Notes: generated by a model from the letters alone, not told the origin. A stretch of 64,000 nucleotides of DNA from Sialis fuliginosa (GCA_961205875.1 OY540810.1:9982001-10046000); one strand, 5' to 3'; shown: positions 23,401-34,790, counted from the first letter of the stretch. Made by a program: numbers and translations.

Positions 23401-24941
23401 AAAATATTAATACCAAAAGGCCTTTTATCTTCTATAGGAAGCATATAAATTTATTTAATAAAAAAATTTTTTGCCAAAACTTTTATTTACATTAATGCCC
23501 TTTTTAGACCCGAATAAGATGTATAAGCGGAGCAATTTTTTCTGTAGTAGAGGACTAACTTGCCTATCGATTTTGGTAGGTTTCATTTATTCAATTTTTT
23601 TTGTTTTCGTTCAAAATTGTTCTAGGTCATATCTGTTATATAAAAAAAACTGTACAATATAAATAAAATGGTTGCATAAGAAAATAAAGTGTAGGTCATA
23701 TCGCAACTATCAATGTGACATTTGCAATTGAAGTTCAGTTTTTATTGAACCCTACAGTAAATGTGCACGTATATATCATTGTCAAAATCTTTATGATTGA
23801 TTTTGCAATTATTTTTTGTTATTGTTCATTCGCTCGGTTTAGAATTTTGCATATGCAAGCAATATGCTGTTGTAAATTTTAAAACAGGGATCAGATTTTT
23901 ATAGACTTTTAATGTCAATTATAATGGAGTTAAATGAATTATTGATTGCCTATTATTTGCAATGTAAAATATTCCAAATTTTAATAATAATAATTAAATT
24001 AATTATAAACGTCATGGAACTGTTATTTAAGTTTGGGACCCCGTTTTAAAGTGCTCGCAATTTTTTTTTTTTTTAAGTGAAACTTCTTTTGGTAACTGGT
24101 GAATTGGAATGACTTCGACACGTTTTAAAATGCGACATGTTTTGAAGATGAAACGCTAAGGAGAGTGTGCATATGAATGAGAGAGTGATGAGTACATGTA
24201 AAAGAGAAAGATGGATGAATGCGTACAAGTCGTTCTCAAGCTACGCGTGTTTTGTATACGGATATTTTTGAAAACAAAAGAAGTTTTACTTCAACCCTAC
24301 GCCTATGTGGGTGAAGCATACATATAATTATAAATAAACTATTGACATGTGTCCTCGATGATAGCGACGCCTTCAATTATAAAAATCGAAACTAACACAA
24401 TCAGACCAATTGTCTTGTAAGCTAACTTAACCGACATTTAGTAAACAATTAAATCAGTGATTATCTTTCTTTTTCACCACACCGTGGTGTACGATCAAAA
24501 ACACATGCCAATAATAGCGATGCTACTAGTTTACATATTTAATATGTTTCTGACTTTTTTTCCAATTATATTACAGAAAAACAAGTATCCACAAATTTAG
24601 CAATAAAATTAAACAGAGCTGTTTGGAATAATAGTGGCAAATCAATTTATGCTGATTCGTCAGATTTAAACCCTATAGGGTTCGGTAAAGTAACAAAATA
24701 TGTTAATAAAGACAGAAAAAGTACTACAATACTAGCTCAAAAATTAAATGTAATTGATGAAGCAGTTAAGAACAACATATTACATATTCCTTCAAGTAAC
24801 GACGAAGAATTAAATTATACATCTAGATACGTATTTCCGGAAATTGTCAAAAGTAATGTTGGACCAGTGAAAAAAGATGACGTCACGTGTTCAAAAATTG
24901 GAAATTATGTAACGAAGGATAGATTGATTAGAAGAAGATAA
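20365..24941 (+). CDS. Three-exon gene for an unrecognised Lys/Cys-rich protein with a predicted mitochondrial presequence
   Basis: Proposed exons are 20365-20412, 21596-23114 and 24577-24941, with stop TAA at 24939-24941. Together they give 644 codons, or 643 residues. The first junction is phase 0 (ACT|GTAAGT to TATAG|GTA) and the second is phase 1 (AAAG|GTAAAC to TTACAG|AA); the frame stays open across both. Residues 1-31 have several Arg/Lys and no Asp/Glu, with an R-C-Y motif at 24-26, which resembles a mitochondrial presequence and R-3 cleavage site. Residues about 344-405 are highly charged (Lys/Glu runs). Residues 435-494 hold eight Cys in 60 positions (435, 449, 456, 466, 467, 479, 491, 494) among Pro-rich sequence. 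No catalytic motif, membrane segment or known domain is evident and I cannot name the family. A Lys/Cys-rich mitochondrial structural protein, perhaps of the germ line, is only a guess. It is the sole gene I can support here, and it is visibly richer in G+C than its surroundings. Confidence 0.75.
20413..21595 (+). other. Intron 1 of the gene
   Basis: The intron is GTAAGT..TATAG, 1183 bp, A+T-rich. It contains two copies of a GTGAATATTCAC palindrome (near 21086 and 21133) and a third related CAATTAGTGAAAT stretch near 21427. No interspersed element with clear ends was recognised inside. Confidence 0.6.
21596..23114 (+). other. Exon 2, main coding exon of the gene
   Basis: This is the longest non-transposon open frame in the window, coding residues 17-522 and the first base of codon 523. 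The frame is closed upstream by a TAG whose last two bases form the acceptor (TGTATAG|GTAAAC). At the 3' end the frame would run on to a TAA at 23129 if unspliced, but a donor AAAG|GTAAAC sits at 23115. Codon use is unlike the flanking A+T-rich DNA, and the last third is clearly richer in G+C. The overlapping frames on the other strand are shadows. Confidence 0.85.
23115..24576 (+). other. Intron 2 of the gene
   Basis: The intron is GTAAAC..TTACAG, 1462 bp, very A+T-rich. It carries one family F repeat copy (about 24070-24320) in the same orientation as the gene. The rest shows nothing recognisable. Confidence 0.65.
24070..24320 (+). repeat. Interspersed repeat family F inside intron 2
   Basis: AAGTGAAACTTCTTTTGGTA opens it and AAGAAGTTTTACTTCAACCC closes it, followed by the GTGGGTGAAGCATACA tail. 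It is shorter than the 17-kb copy and in the same orientation as the gene. Confidence 0.6.
24577..24941 (+). other. Exon 3 (last coding exon) of the gene
   Basis: A pyrimidine-rich tract and TTACAG precede 24577. Joined in phase 1 to exon 2, the frame stays open for 121 codons and ends in TAA at 24939. The C-terminal peptide begins EKQVSTNLAIKL and ends KDRLIRRR, so the protein finishes in a basic tail. The segment is Lys/Asn/Ser-rich with one Cys and shows no known domain. If intron 2 were retained, the protein would instead stop six codons after the donor, with C-terminus GKLCS. Confidence 0.72.
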
Positions 24942-25093
24942 GAGATTACGGTTTTTAAATATTTAGTTTGAATTTATTTTTATATCTTTTTTTGATTACT
25001 GTTTATATACACCTTTTAGACAATCTGAAAATTTACTTGTAACAGTTTTTATTCTTTGTGAAAATAGTTTTGATGTATGCAATTTTAATTACA

Positions 25094-25099
25094 AATAAA
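25094..25099 (+). terminator. Poly(A) signal AATAAA of the gene
   Basis: A canonical AATAAA lies 153 bp after the stop codon. It is followed by T-rich sequence and is the first such hexamer downstream of exon 3. Confidence 0.55.
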
Positions 25100-25184
25100 A
25101 TCTCAGAAATATTTCATATTAATGCCTATGTTAATTATAAAATGTGGTGACATATTTGGATCAATTTTTCTTTTTCAATGATAC

Positions 25185-25500
25185 ACTAGCGCATTGGATC
25201 CGGTTTTATCCGAAGAAATAAATTTAATCTGTAATAAACCTATTAAACATTGTTTTCACTTATTGCAACTATTTACGTTGCGCACGTAATCTTCGACGAT
25301 TATTTTTTCCGACTTCATGAAATTTACACAATATCCACAAGTTATACATCTAGATTCTAAACCATCCTCGTGAAATACTCTATCTACATATTAGTAAAAA
25401 CTAGAATAAAATCCGTTTAGTAGTTACTGAGAAAATCGTGCACAGACAGACAGACAGATAGACACTGCGAGAGATTTTGTTTTTGATATGTATAGATATA
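25185..25500 (+). repeat. Interspersed repeat family B
   Basis: The head is GCGCATTGGATCCGGTTTTA. It continues with TAATAAACCTATTAAACATT, TAAAATCCGTTTAGTAGTTA and a CAGACAGACAGACAGA run. Two other copies lie at 52.4 and 54.0 kb. Confidence 0.6.
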
Positions 25501-25504
25501 GGTG

Positions 25505-26710
25505 AAATAAAAATTTTGTATCATTTTTTAATATCAGTGTAGAGGAAATAATTCTTGATTTTTTTACTGTCCCCACTTCTGAAAAAATATAAAAAAATCG
25601 CACATAATGTCGGAATCGTAAAAAACAACGTGTGGTTGAACTTTTTTTTTAATTAACGATGGATGTACGTCAAAACCTGCTATGATTGGCCCATTGGTAC
25701 AATCCTTTCTTATATTGTGTTACTATTTTCGCTAAACAGTCACACACAAACACACACACATTTACAAAAATAAACGAAGCTGCCAGTTATCAAAAAACAT
25801 ATGAAGAAGAAGAAGAAAGATGAATTACATGAATTTAATAATCAAAATAGTAAAAGCCATAAGCCATTAAAAAAAACTATAATATAAATAATTTAATTCA
25901 AATCTGCAAACATAAAAGAAAATGTAAATTAATTTAAAGAAGCATAAGTATGCAAAACGGACAAGAAAATTTTAAAACTAATATAAATGAAACGGTAATT
26001 TTTCAAGTCCTGTCATATTATTTGATCAAGAGTATAAAATATCAAAGTGAATTTTTGGTAGTATAATTAAATATACTTATTTTTGTTAGTTCAACTAACT
26101 TACAGGATTAAAGATATCCGAGGAATTATACAGAAACTAATTTTCTTTAAATTATCATCAATTAAGCTTCATTCTGTCTGCAACTTTGTGGCACCATTTG
26201 CAACAAAAGTTAGAAATCTTGAAGGAAGAAGAAGACAATGTGAAAGACAGCAGTTCTTAAAATTTAACGGAGAATTTATTAAGTATATAATTAATAATTA
26301 GGTACTTTAAACATGTTTCAAGTTAAAACTTTCTTGTTATTTAACAATGTTATTTTTATTTCTTTCAGTGTTATTCATAGAAATAATTTTAAACAGAATG
26401 AATTTATTTAAAGGAGTTTTATAGTCGGGAAATTTGAAAATATGGATTTTTAGCATTTTATTAAAATAAATAGTGTTTCGAAAATAGGTGTTAAAAACCC
26501 TATACCTCAATTCCCAAAATTGATGAAGTTATAGCAATTTCAAGGAGGTGGAGCGGATGTCGAAAATTTTTAACGTGTTTTTCTTGAAACTATATTTTTG
26601 AAAATTGTTGCTATAATATTTAAATATCTACTCAACCAAATGAAGCAGAATTGAGTTAAAAAATATTTATTTTGCTTCCTCGCAATATCGAAGATACGAA
26701 ATGCTTTGTA
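25505..26710. other. Intergenic downstream of the gene
   Basis: A (CA)n-like run lies near 25740-25760. A 72-codon open frame (26083-26301) has no recognisable motif. Confidence 0.45.
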
Positions 26711-26714
26711 ATAC

Positions 26715-26878
26715 ATGTAAATAATAAATAAAGTTTTCGGAATACAAAGTAACCCATGTTTTCAGGATGCAAGTTATCTCCCTGCCAAAATTCATCAATA
26801 TCGATTCAGCGAATTAACCCTGAAAAAGAAACAAACAGACATACAGAGAAACTTTCGCGTTTATAATATAAGTATGGA
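26715..26878 (-). mobile_element. Helitron-like family A, 5' half
   Basis: The reverse complement starts TCCATACTTATATTATAAAC and runs through the family core. The copy lacks the 3' hairpin and CTRRT end. Confidence 0.55.
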
Positions 26879-27588
26879 TTTTCTTATATATATTCATGTC
26901 GTAATCTTTGAATTGTTATTTAAACGGTGAACTATTTAAGACCTCTGGCTTAAGGACGATGTGAAAAGAGCTAAGTCTAAGTTATGCGGAGAACTACATA
27001 AAAGTTGATGTTTAAACTGTTATCTAAATTACTGCATTACTTGAATAGCAAGACAAGTTCAAAATTAAATCAGGGCAAGTATTCAAGAATTACTGCTATT
27101 CTAGAATATACAGATCTCATATTAAAAGTTGTAAAAAATTTCATGGCTATAAAAGTTGAGTGCCCCATGAGTGTAAGAATTTTATTCGGCTGTTTTCTTT
27201 TTTTTACCTGCTGGGAACCAACGAATATCTGGTTGGCTATGAAAGGGGAAATAAAAGGGACTAAAATTAAAATGCTAATTCTACCAATGTGCTGGAAAAT
27301 ATGTTGAGAACAAAATTCATATAAATCTGATTATTATTCTCATATTATTTAAATGTTTTTAGTAAATTAAAATAAAAGGACTTGTTTTTGGTTCCAAAGT
27401 ATCTCACCATTAAATAAAATAGAAATTCAAGATTTATGTACAATAAAGGGCATTATTCAAAGTTTTGTACTTAAAGCTTAAAGAAAACGCTTTACAATGC
27501 CAATGAGCTAGTTTTTTTACTTATTTGCTGAGTGCGAAGTAGGTGGTGGGGGAAACGAAATCGATCGCACGAGGTGGCCAAAAAGGAA

Positions 27589-27723
27589 CTTAGGGCGGGC
27601 TCATTTTTAACTAAAAATAGAAAGGTCAACATAGTAAAAAATATATTTTTTACTATATTTTATTGAAATTATTTGTTCAATTATTTACTTTTTATTTTGA
27701 CAACTATGTCAAAGCCCGCCCTG
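27589..27723. repeat. Short inverted repeat with AGGGCGGGCT ends
   Basis: TTAGGGCGGGCT at 27590 pairs with AGCCCGCCCTGG at 27712, with A+T-rich sequence between. Possible MITE, or simply a hairpin beside the next foldback. Confidence 0.45.
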
Positions 27724-27794
27724 GTTGTAACCGCTAGTCGGCGCTGTCATCGCGCACCCTGCGAATATTCACAAATTAAAAAAAAATTTTACTG

Positions 27795-28543
27795 ACAAGG
27801 GAAAGCAACAGCACGGTTAATGACAATTTCAATGAGCTTGTGGTATGTCAAACTAGAGCAAAAATAAAAAGACACGTGTCCAACAATTTGATCTCATAGG
27901 CCTTAATTACAAAGATAATTAACTTTGAAAATTTGTGTATTCAATATAACCGTGTATTATGTTCGCTTGAAATATAAGTGTGTTGGCCCTACGGTCAACG
28001 CGCTGGCGTCTCGCCTGGTTTTAAGATTTTGATTTTAATTTTTATTTACAATTATTTTTTATTTTTTTGTACACATTACCTCTCCCACTTGCGTAAAAAT
28101 CGATAAATTAGACATAAATAAAACATATATTATTATTGACAATAGATGTTTGTGGTTTCTTTCAAGTTTGTTTTTTATTAAAACTTTTCAATTTATTAAT
28201 TAAAAACTAATGAGTTGTGTCAATAATAAATTAAATTTACTTTAAAACAAATTAATAATTATGTACTGGCGTATATATCAATATTTTCATTGTCAATAAT
28301 AATATATGTTTTATTTATGTCTAATTTATCGATTTTTACGCAAGTGGGAGAGGTAATGTATTATATTTCGAGCGAACGTAATACACGGTTATATTGCATA
28401 CACAAATTTTCAAAGTTAATTATCTTTGTAATTAAGGCCTATGAGATCAAATTGTTGGACACGTGTCTTTTTATTTTTGCTCTAGTTTGACATACCACAA
28501 GCTCATTGAAATTCTCATTAACCGTGCTGTTGCTTCCCCTTGT
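27795..28543. mobile_element. Foldback element (749 bp) with one arm interrupted
   Basis: ACAAGGGAAAGCAACAGCAC at the left pairs with the complement at the right end. The arms share AATTTCAATGAGCTTGTGGT, GACACGTGTCCAACAATTTG and CTCTCCCACTTGCG blocks at high identity. The left arm carries an extra segment of about 93 bp (27978-28071) missing from the right arm. The loop is about 150 bp. No transposase. Confidence 0.78.
27978..28071 (+). repeat. tRNA-like (SINE-head) insertion in the foldback arm
   Basis: TTGGCCCTACGGTCAACGCG looks like a pol III A box, and GCCTGGTTTTAAGATTTT like a decayed B box, followed by a T-rich tail. It is absent from the sister arm, so it inserted after the arms formed or was lost from the other arm. 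Confidence 0.4.
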
Positions 28544-28804
28544 GAGTTATATGATTTAATTTTAGCGCACAAGATAATAAAACAATTTTTTCATACATAT
28601 GTACCGCATAATAAGATTTTTTTTTCATAAATTATACCTTTTTATGTAACCGACTTCTTAGTAAATAAATTAAAAAAAAAAAAAAATCACTGTACAATGT
28701 ACAATGAGATCAAAAATAGACAAGTTGATTCTAAATAGCTCAAAGTGTTTATACGTTCAATTACTACCGTTCAACTGAGTTAAATGTAAGTTGTTCAACA
28801 AAAG

Positions 28805-29010
28805 TAGTGTTTCTAAACTGCTAAACCGATCTTGATGAAATTTGTATCCTGAAAAAATATTAGATAAAAAAATTGGTGTGTGCATTTGCACGCATTATAG
28901 GATATACTTTTTGCCGTAGACATACAGCGTGTAAATACCTGTTTTATCGACCATATCATTACAAAAATCTGTATTACTACGCAGACGAAGTCACGCGGGT
29001 AACAGCTAGC
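28805..29010 (+). mobile_element. Helitron-like family A, 3' part
   Basis: The core CTGCTAAACCGATCTTGATG is present, and the copy ends ACGAAGTCACGCGGGTAACAGCTAG. The 5' end is missing. Confidence 0.55.
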
Positions 29011-29159
29011 TAGAAATATATTTCATTTTTCGTGACTATAACAATATATTTTATACTTTAATTAAAACACACACACACACGTAAAATAATAAGTTATAAA
29101 ACATGCAATTTAGATCCCTCTAAAAATTACGTATCGTTAAACATTATATAATATAAAAA

Positions 29160-29460
29160 ATAAATAACGAGGGCAAAAATCACACTCGGTGTGGAAATTG
29201 AACAACAAGCAGCGAGGGGTAAATGATAGGACAAACGCTACGGCGATATCGTAATCTAAATCAAGTGGCGCGCGTTGTCCGCTGTTATTATATTTAAAAA
29301 TTAATTAAATCCAACTCGCGCAGTAATTATTTGTTGTGTGCATGTCGCTAATTAAGCCCCTGTTAAAACAAGTTAGCCGGACACACGTTGTGTTGCACAA
29401 CTCTTAGATTGGGAATTAATCCTGCAATACTGTTGGTACACCTGTGTCCTTGTAGGTGAC
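29160..29460. promoter_or_regulatory. Repeat-poor block with several TAATTA cores
   Basis: GTGGCGCGCGTTGTCCGCTG followed by several homeodomain-type cores (TTAATTAA, AGTAATTATT, GCTAATTAAG) within about 100 bp. No open frame. The composition resembles insect developmental enhancers, but this is inference. Confidence 0.3.
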
Positions 29461-29667
29461 CTGTTTTTCTTGTTGCATTTTTTTAAATAGGATTTTGCGG
29501 TTGGTACTCGTAGATATACATATAGGTAAAATTGATTGGGTATTTGTAATCAATACTTTATGTTACCAGTGTGCTCCACAAAAATATACTTCGTAAATTC
29601 AGTGGCGTATCATTCGGATCTTAAAATAAATATCAGTTGTGTGGAATTATACAATACATTATAAAAT

Positions 29668-29935
29668 CAATATCTATACATAAAAATGAATGTTTGTTTG
29701 TATGAGGCTAATAGACTCGGGAATTACTGAACCGATTTCAATGCGGTTTTTAGCAATAGTTAGATCATTTTTCTGTGTATGTTCGTGGCTATTAATATTT
29801 TATCTAAATATAAGATTTAACATCAAAAGACTAAAAAAATTATTTATATAAAAATAGTAGCCATGTTGGATGGGCATGTTTACTTTATGTTTAATTGAAT
29901 TAATATCCCCGGGTAACACCGGGTCCAATTCCCTA
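29668..29935 (+). repeat. Interspersed repeat family C
   Basis: The head ATACATAAAAATGAATGTTT, the block GAATTACTGAACCGATTTC, and the tail CCCGGGTAACACCGGG match the layout of a common insect interspersed repeat. One copy. Confidence 0.5.
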
Positions 29936-29939
29936 ATTG

Positions 29940-31065
29940 AAATAATAAATGTTTTATGTTGTTATAAATGTTGAAAGTTCTATAATACTCTTACAAACTT
30001 AATTCAATAACTTTAAGTATTTTATAAATTTTAAACAGACGTTTATGGAACTGACATTTAATAAAAGATGGCCGCCATCGCTTTTGGTAGGTAGTTTCGT
30101 ATAATGGACAAGGTGGTGTGTTAAGAATTCATAAACTTACTAATCGAAGCTCTGTACAATGATAATATTTTGGTTTTTGAGTCAAATATACGTTATTTTC
30201 CAGACAAAAAAATCCATTTTGATAGTTTAAGGAATTTGTATCCGTCTGTCTGTTTGTTTCGAAATTGACAAGAAAACTGCTAAACCGATTTTAGTAGAAA
30301 TTCCACTGTTAAAATCCTCTAGTTAGACTTTATTACAATAGATTTACGACAGGCATGTATTAAGAGAATATACAACTAATATTTCTTAATAAAATTTAAA
30401 ATTACAAATCAAAAATTTTTATATTGATTAAGGCATGTAAGATAAATTTACAATTAGTATTTCGTATAACTAATAAAATTAGGTACTTATATAAAAATAA
30501 AAACAGTAATATATGTCAACATCAATTTTGCTGCCGAGACCTGAATAGACGACCCTGAAGGTTTTTGGCATGCTGAAAACGAATCCGTTCTCCAAATAAC
30601 CCAATTAGCTCAGGTTTTTGAGATATCGTACCAAAAAAGTGTAAAAAATAACCATTTTGGAAATATTTATTAATATATTACAAAGCAGGATTTTTTTCTG
30701 AAGTGTTTGTTCACGGTAGCAGATAATAATCCCCCCCCCTTTAATAATTTATTTATTATTTCTTGAAGATCCATCTACGAAGGCAATCGTGTTACAAGAT
30801 AATAAACGAGAAAAAAATTTGAAACGTACTTTTACGTGAATATTTTTAAATCTTCAAAAAATAAAATAAAGTTTATGGATGAAAATTGGACGTTAATATT
30901 TAGAATGGAACACATAAAGAACAAGTCTGCACGCAAGCATTGTTACTGGAATCCAAAGATGTGGTTTTCAAAGAAAATTGTTAAGGAAAAAAAAATTAAG
31001 AAGTGTAAGAACATTGAATAGATATACGAAAAATAACTTTAATTTGAAACGATAGCTAAACTATA
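29940..31065. other. A+T-rich intergenic
   Basis: No clear element ends. A poly(C) run lies at about 30732. A short Lys-rich open frame at about 30840-31021 lacks support. Confidence 0.45.
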
Positions 31066-31069
31066 TGTT

Positions 31070-31410
31070 TAATTAGCTATGCCCGCGACTTCGCTCGCGA
31101 GTACTACAGAATTATTTTTTAGAATTATTGAAAAATATAGTATATAATTTTAGATCTTTTTATTCTACACAATTCATTACTACATATTTTATATTGTTCA
31201 ATATTTAACGGTTTAGGCAGCGCATTGCAAAAGAGCATGCTGTTTATTCCTTATATTACCTAACGTAGCAAAATATATACCAAAACCTGAGCATAAAACA
31301 TATATGTAAATTTAAAAAAACTATGTAAATGGGATAAGCGGTTCTCGAGTGATAAGCGCTCTAACGGACAGACAGAGAGACGTTGCGTTTTATAATATGA
31401 ATGACAATAA
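31070..31410 (-). repeat. Interspersed repeat family D (Helitron-type end)
   Basis: The minus strand ends in GCGAAGTCGCGGGCATAGCTAAT (a CTRRT form). The body shares TTCAATATTTAACGGTTTAG, TTACCTAACGTA and GCGGTTCTCGAGTGATAAG-type blocks with the copy at about 45.9-46.8 kb. Confidence 0.55.
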
Positions 31411-31419
31411 GTCCACACA

Positions 31420-32820
31420 TATTATTATTCTTCCCTCCAACCTGACTAACTTTTGAAAACTATTTCTGAAAACATTCGAAATATAAAGTAACAACAATTT
31501 ATTTTAAACATCTTATAAATGTATGTTCAAATGTGACATAAAATGTGTGAACACATTTTAGTATGAGCGTTTACTTTAACAATTATGTATATTAACTTGC
31601 GGCAAGACGACGAACTTTATTTGTACAAATCTTAAATAATTATTGCCAAGCTAATTTATAATTTATCTGTCAACACACTGAATCTTTAAAGATTTATATT
31701 TGTTATATGAACTAATATGTTCCTACTATTGTATACAAAACGAATTCCCCTTTCAAAATACACACGAGACGCAGAACACAAAACATCGCGACGTTTTCTA
31801 GGAAACCCTGATTTGAAATGAAAACAAATTAAATGTTAATTACTCAACTTTGACATTCTGGTTTCTAAAGGTCGGAGTATAATAGTGATTTATTTAAAAT
31901 TCCTGGTTTATTTATTACTTTATAAATAATAGAAATTATTATCGAGAATGAAGAACTGGTTTTATGTAAATGCCACGTTTTTTTATAACTTGTGATTAAA
32001 TTTAAACTCGGGATTATTATAAAATCCTTAAATATTTATTATAAAGAATGTTTAATATTTTGCTATACGCATACCCCAAGGGGCACCTGAAAATATTTCA
32101 AGGGGTACGCGGCATACTTATATATGATATTCGTATAAGAATAATTTTGTGTTTTGAACAACAAATTCTGCATGAATGGGATTTTATGACCGGTATTATA
32201 AAGAATTTGCTTGAGTATATATGCAAATTAGCTATCTGCTAGGTGTCCAATTATTAGATATTTTAAAGCAGTGGTAATAAATGTATAATAATGTAAATGC
32301 TATGCATTTTATGAGGTACACTTGGTAGCACTTATTTTAAGTCGCTGATTGTATCAAGTAATTGTTATCATAATGTACGATTTCATTTGATTTGTGATTT
32401 CATTCGTAACATCTGTGAGTGTGTTGTCATTTATATATAATACCAAGCAGATAGCGTTAGCTGGAAGCTAATTTGCTTTTGCACTCTAACAAATTCCTTA
32501 TAATACCGGACATTAAACTCTCTATCTTCTTAATTTCGTTATGCTTATTTGATTTTTTTTACGAAAAACAGCTTTAAACCTCCAACATGTTATGCATTTA
32601 AAAAATAATTTCTCCTTTAACCGCCCCTCCTTCCGGACCTGTTCTTGAGCGTACGCTGTTAATATTCAACATTCAAAACGGGTACATGGGAATTTAGGGA
32701 TTTTAACTTTGCTTAACACTACAATATGACATTAAATAGGTACTAACCTAACCCTACCAGTGAAGACGTAGTTCTACGTCAAAAACATACAAAGAGGAAC
32801 CATTTACGGTTTTAAAGGGA
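31420..32820. other. A+T-rich intergenic
   Basis: ACCCCAAGGGGCACC and CAAGGGGTACGCGGC near 32070-32115 look like a remnant of a transposon end, but no pair was found. Otherwise featureless. Confidence 0.4.
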
Positions 32821-32821
32821 T

Positions 32822-33640
32822 TAGGGGAAAGCACATTCTAATGAAATATTTTAACATTGGGTCTTATGGAACAATGTTGGGATCTCAAAAAAACGTAGGG
32901 GAGACCGGAACTAGTTGGCATAGTTTTTAGTTTTTGATTTTTCTTTTTTTCCCTGTAATACCCCTTATGTGATCGATGCTGCTGATAGTGGTACTCCTAC
33001 GAATTAATGATTAAATATATCACAAAAAAATTGTATGCTGAATTCATCAAAAATTGTTTACAAAAACATTCCAATTATGCCAACTTACCCCAGATGTGGG
33101 GCAAGTTAGCATACCCCCTGAGGCAAGTTAGCATAGCATGATGGTTAATAGGATCTGAAAAACAAAAATGTTTAAACATTATTGGTGAAAAAGATGCAAT
33201 TTTAAGAAATTCGACAATGTTGTGTTGTTTACATTTTGATGAAAGTTGTTTCTATTATGGTCTACGAAACTTATATTATTTAGAAATCAACAACCGTTTT
33301 TTTTAATAAAATTTTTTTATAACGTTAATTATTTTTTGTATTTTAACCTCTTTATATATCTATGAATATTTTTAATGTTCGGGGTCAAAAATGAAATGTT
33401 TTGACACGTCTTTGTTTTCGAATCAGATGCGTGGTCCATGCTCTATGTCTATGGCAACTACAATGAAAGATGCAACGTCTTAAGATAGTTTGTCTGTGGC
33501 GATACTAGCGCTCCGTGCTTACAGCGGTAGAAAAAAAACGCTGTATGCCATAATGCCATCTTACCCCTAATGCCAACTAGCCCCGGTCTCCCTTACTAAA
33601 TCAAATGTAATAACGAGATTCCACTGTGTAAAACAAATAT
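32822..33640. mobile_element. Second copy of the CAGTGGAACC-end element, split by an insertion
   Basis: Left block TTAGGGGAAAGCACATTCTA with ATGAAATATTTTAACA; right block ATAACGAGATTCCACTGTG. Only these end pieces remain around the 32.9-33.6-kb insertion. Confidence 0.45.
32897..33594. mobile_element. TIR element with GAGACCGG..CTAGTTGGCA ends
   Basis: The left terminus TAGGGGAGACCGGAACTAGT matches the complement of the right terminus (TAAGGGAGACCGGGGCTAGT), and both continue TTGGCAT. Subterminal CAAGTTAGCATA motifs repeat inside (33107-33135). About 698 bp, no coding capacity. Confidence 0.65.
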
Positions 33641-34129
33641 TAAAATAATACGTATAAAATAATAACGATACATTTATAGAAATCGTTGGTTTTGCGATCC
33701 CAATGCACCATCTCTTGGGATTTTGGTTTGGCGGAAGAAGATAAACAGTAGGCTGGCATTTAACGATTCGGTTCAAATTACGTCAGGGTTTTCTATATAT
33801 GTATGTATGTCCCAGGTCAGTTCGAACCTTTACAAAAACCGTGATATGGTGCCAAAGAGAAATATATTTAATGGCACTGGTTGTATGTGAGTTGTTAGAG
33901 TCTGTGTGATTTTATTACACTTAGACTGTTTTTACAATAATAAAGAGAAACAATGTTCTCAGTACAAAATGTATACAGTTAGTGTTTCATAGAATATAAC
34001 AAGTATTTAATATAAAACTGCAATCATAATTTGTGGAGGGAGCAGGGGTTAGTGAAATGTTTCAAACAACTTGCGTAAATAATATATTTTTATATAAAAA
34101 GTTCAATTTTTACTGAAAATATCCATTTT

Positions 34130-34262
34130 GATTTTCCTTGAATTCATTCTGACTATTTTCGCCTTGGTGTCTATCATAAAAGGGTGACATTTTATATTTA
34201 GGATTAATTTTAGCCTGAGAAGAAAACCTCATAATAAACGACCACTAAATCGGGAACAAATG
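34130..34262 (-). repeat. Interspersed repeat family J, fragment
   Basis: TTATATTTAGGATTAATTTT and AGAAGAAAACCTC on + are the complement of the family J middle. Confidence 0.4.
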
Positions 34263-34790
34263 TTTATGTTGTCAATTTTTAAATTTCTTGAATTATTTAT
34301 GAAATGGGGCGGACTGGAAAAATGCTTAAAATAAAGTTTTAAGAGATTTTATTATTTTTAATGTTACATTCATTTTTTGGAATCACTTCGATGCCCGTCC
34401 GTCTGTCACAGGCGATTGTCTCTGAAACTATTCAACGTAATAATTAAAAATTAAAAAACGTGAAGTATAAAAAGTTGAATTTTGATTCTGGGGGTTAATT
34501 TCAGGGGGTCTCTAAATTAGGAAATGGAAAAAAATTCAAGTGTGTCGTGTATAGGGTGTCAAATGAAAGTTTATGAAGCACGAATTCAACAAAATATATG
34601 ATGTATTTTTTAAAAACAATTTTGGAGAAAAACGCTTAAAAATTCCTCTCCCTCATCTTTATCACCAAAAGTACCACTCAGAAATATCTGGAAAAGTCAT
34701 GAACATTGAGATTTAGGTATATATTGATCGAAAATTATCAGAATTGAAAAATTCTACCGCGATCAATTTAATTGTTTATTTCCTTATAAT

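Noticed and set aside
26083-26301. 72-codon frame downstream of the gene
   Set aside because: No in-frame splice link to the gene, whose stop and poly(A) signal lie upstream, and no domain.
27005-27307. Plus-strand frame of about 99 codons from ATG 27008
   Set aside because: Its composition is plausible for a membrane-associated peptide, but there is no domain, no splice context and no repeat or family evidence.
30836-31021. Lys-rich frame of about 60 codons
   Set aside because: Starts at GTG, short, Lys/Asn-rich as expected from A+T-rich DNA, no supporting signals.
33800-33830. CAGTTCGAACC as a possible tRNA T-arm
   Set aside because: No acceptor stem, D-arm or anticodon arm can be folded around it.
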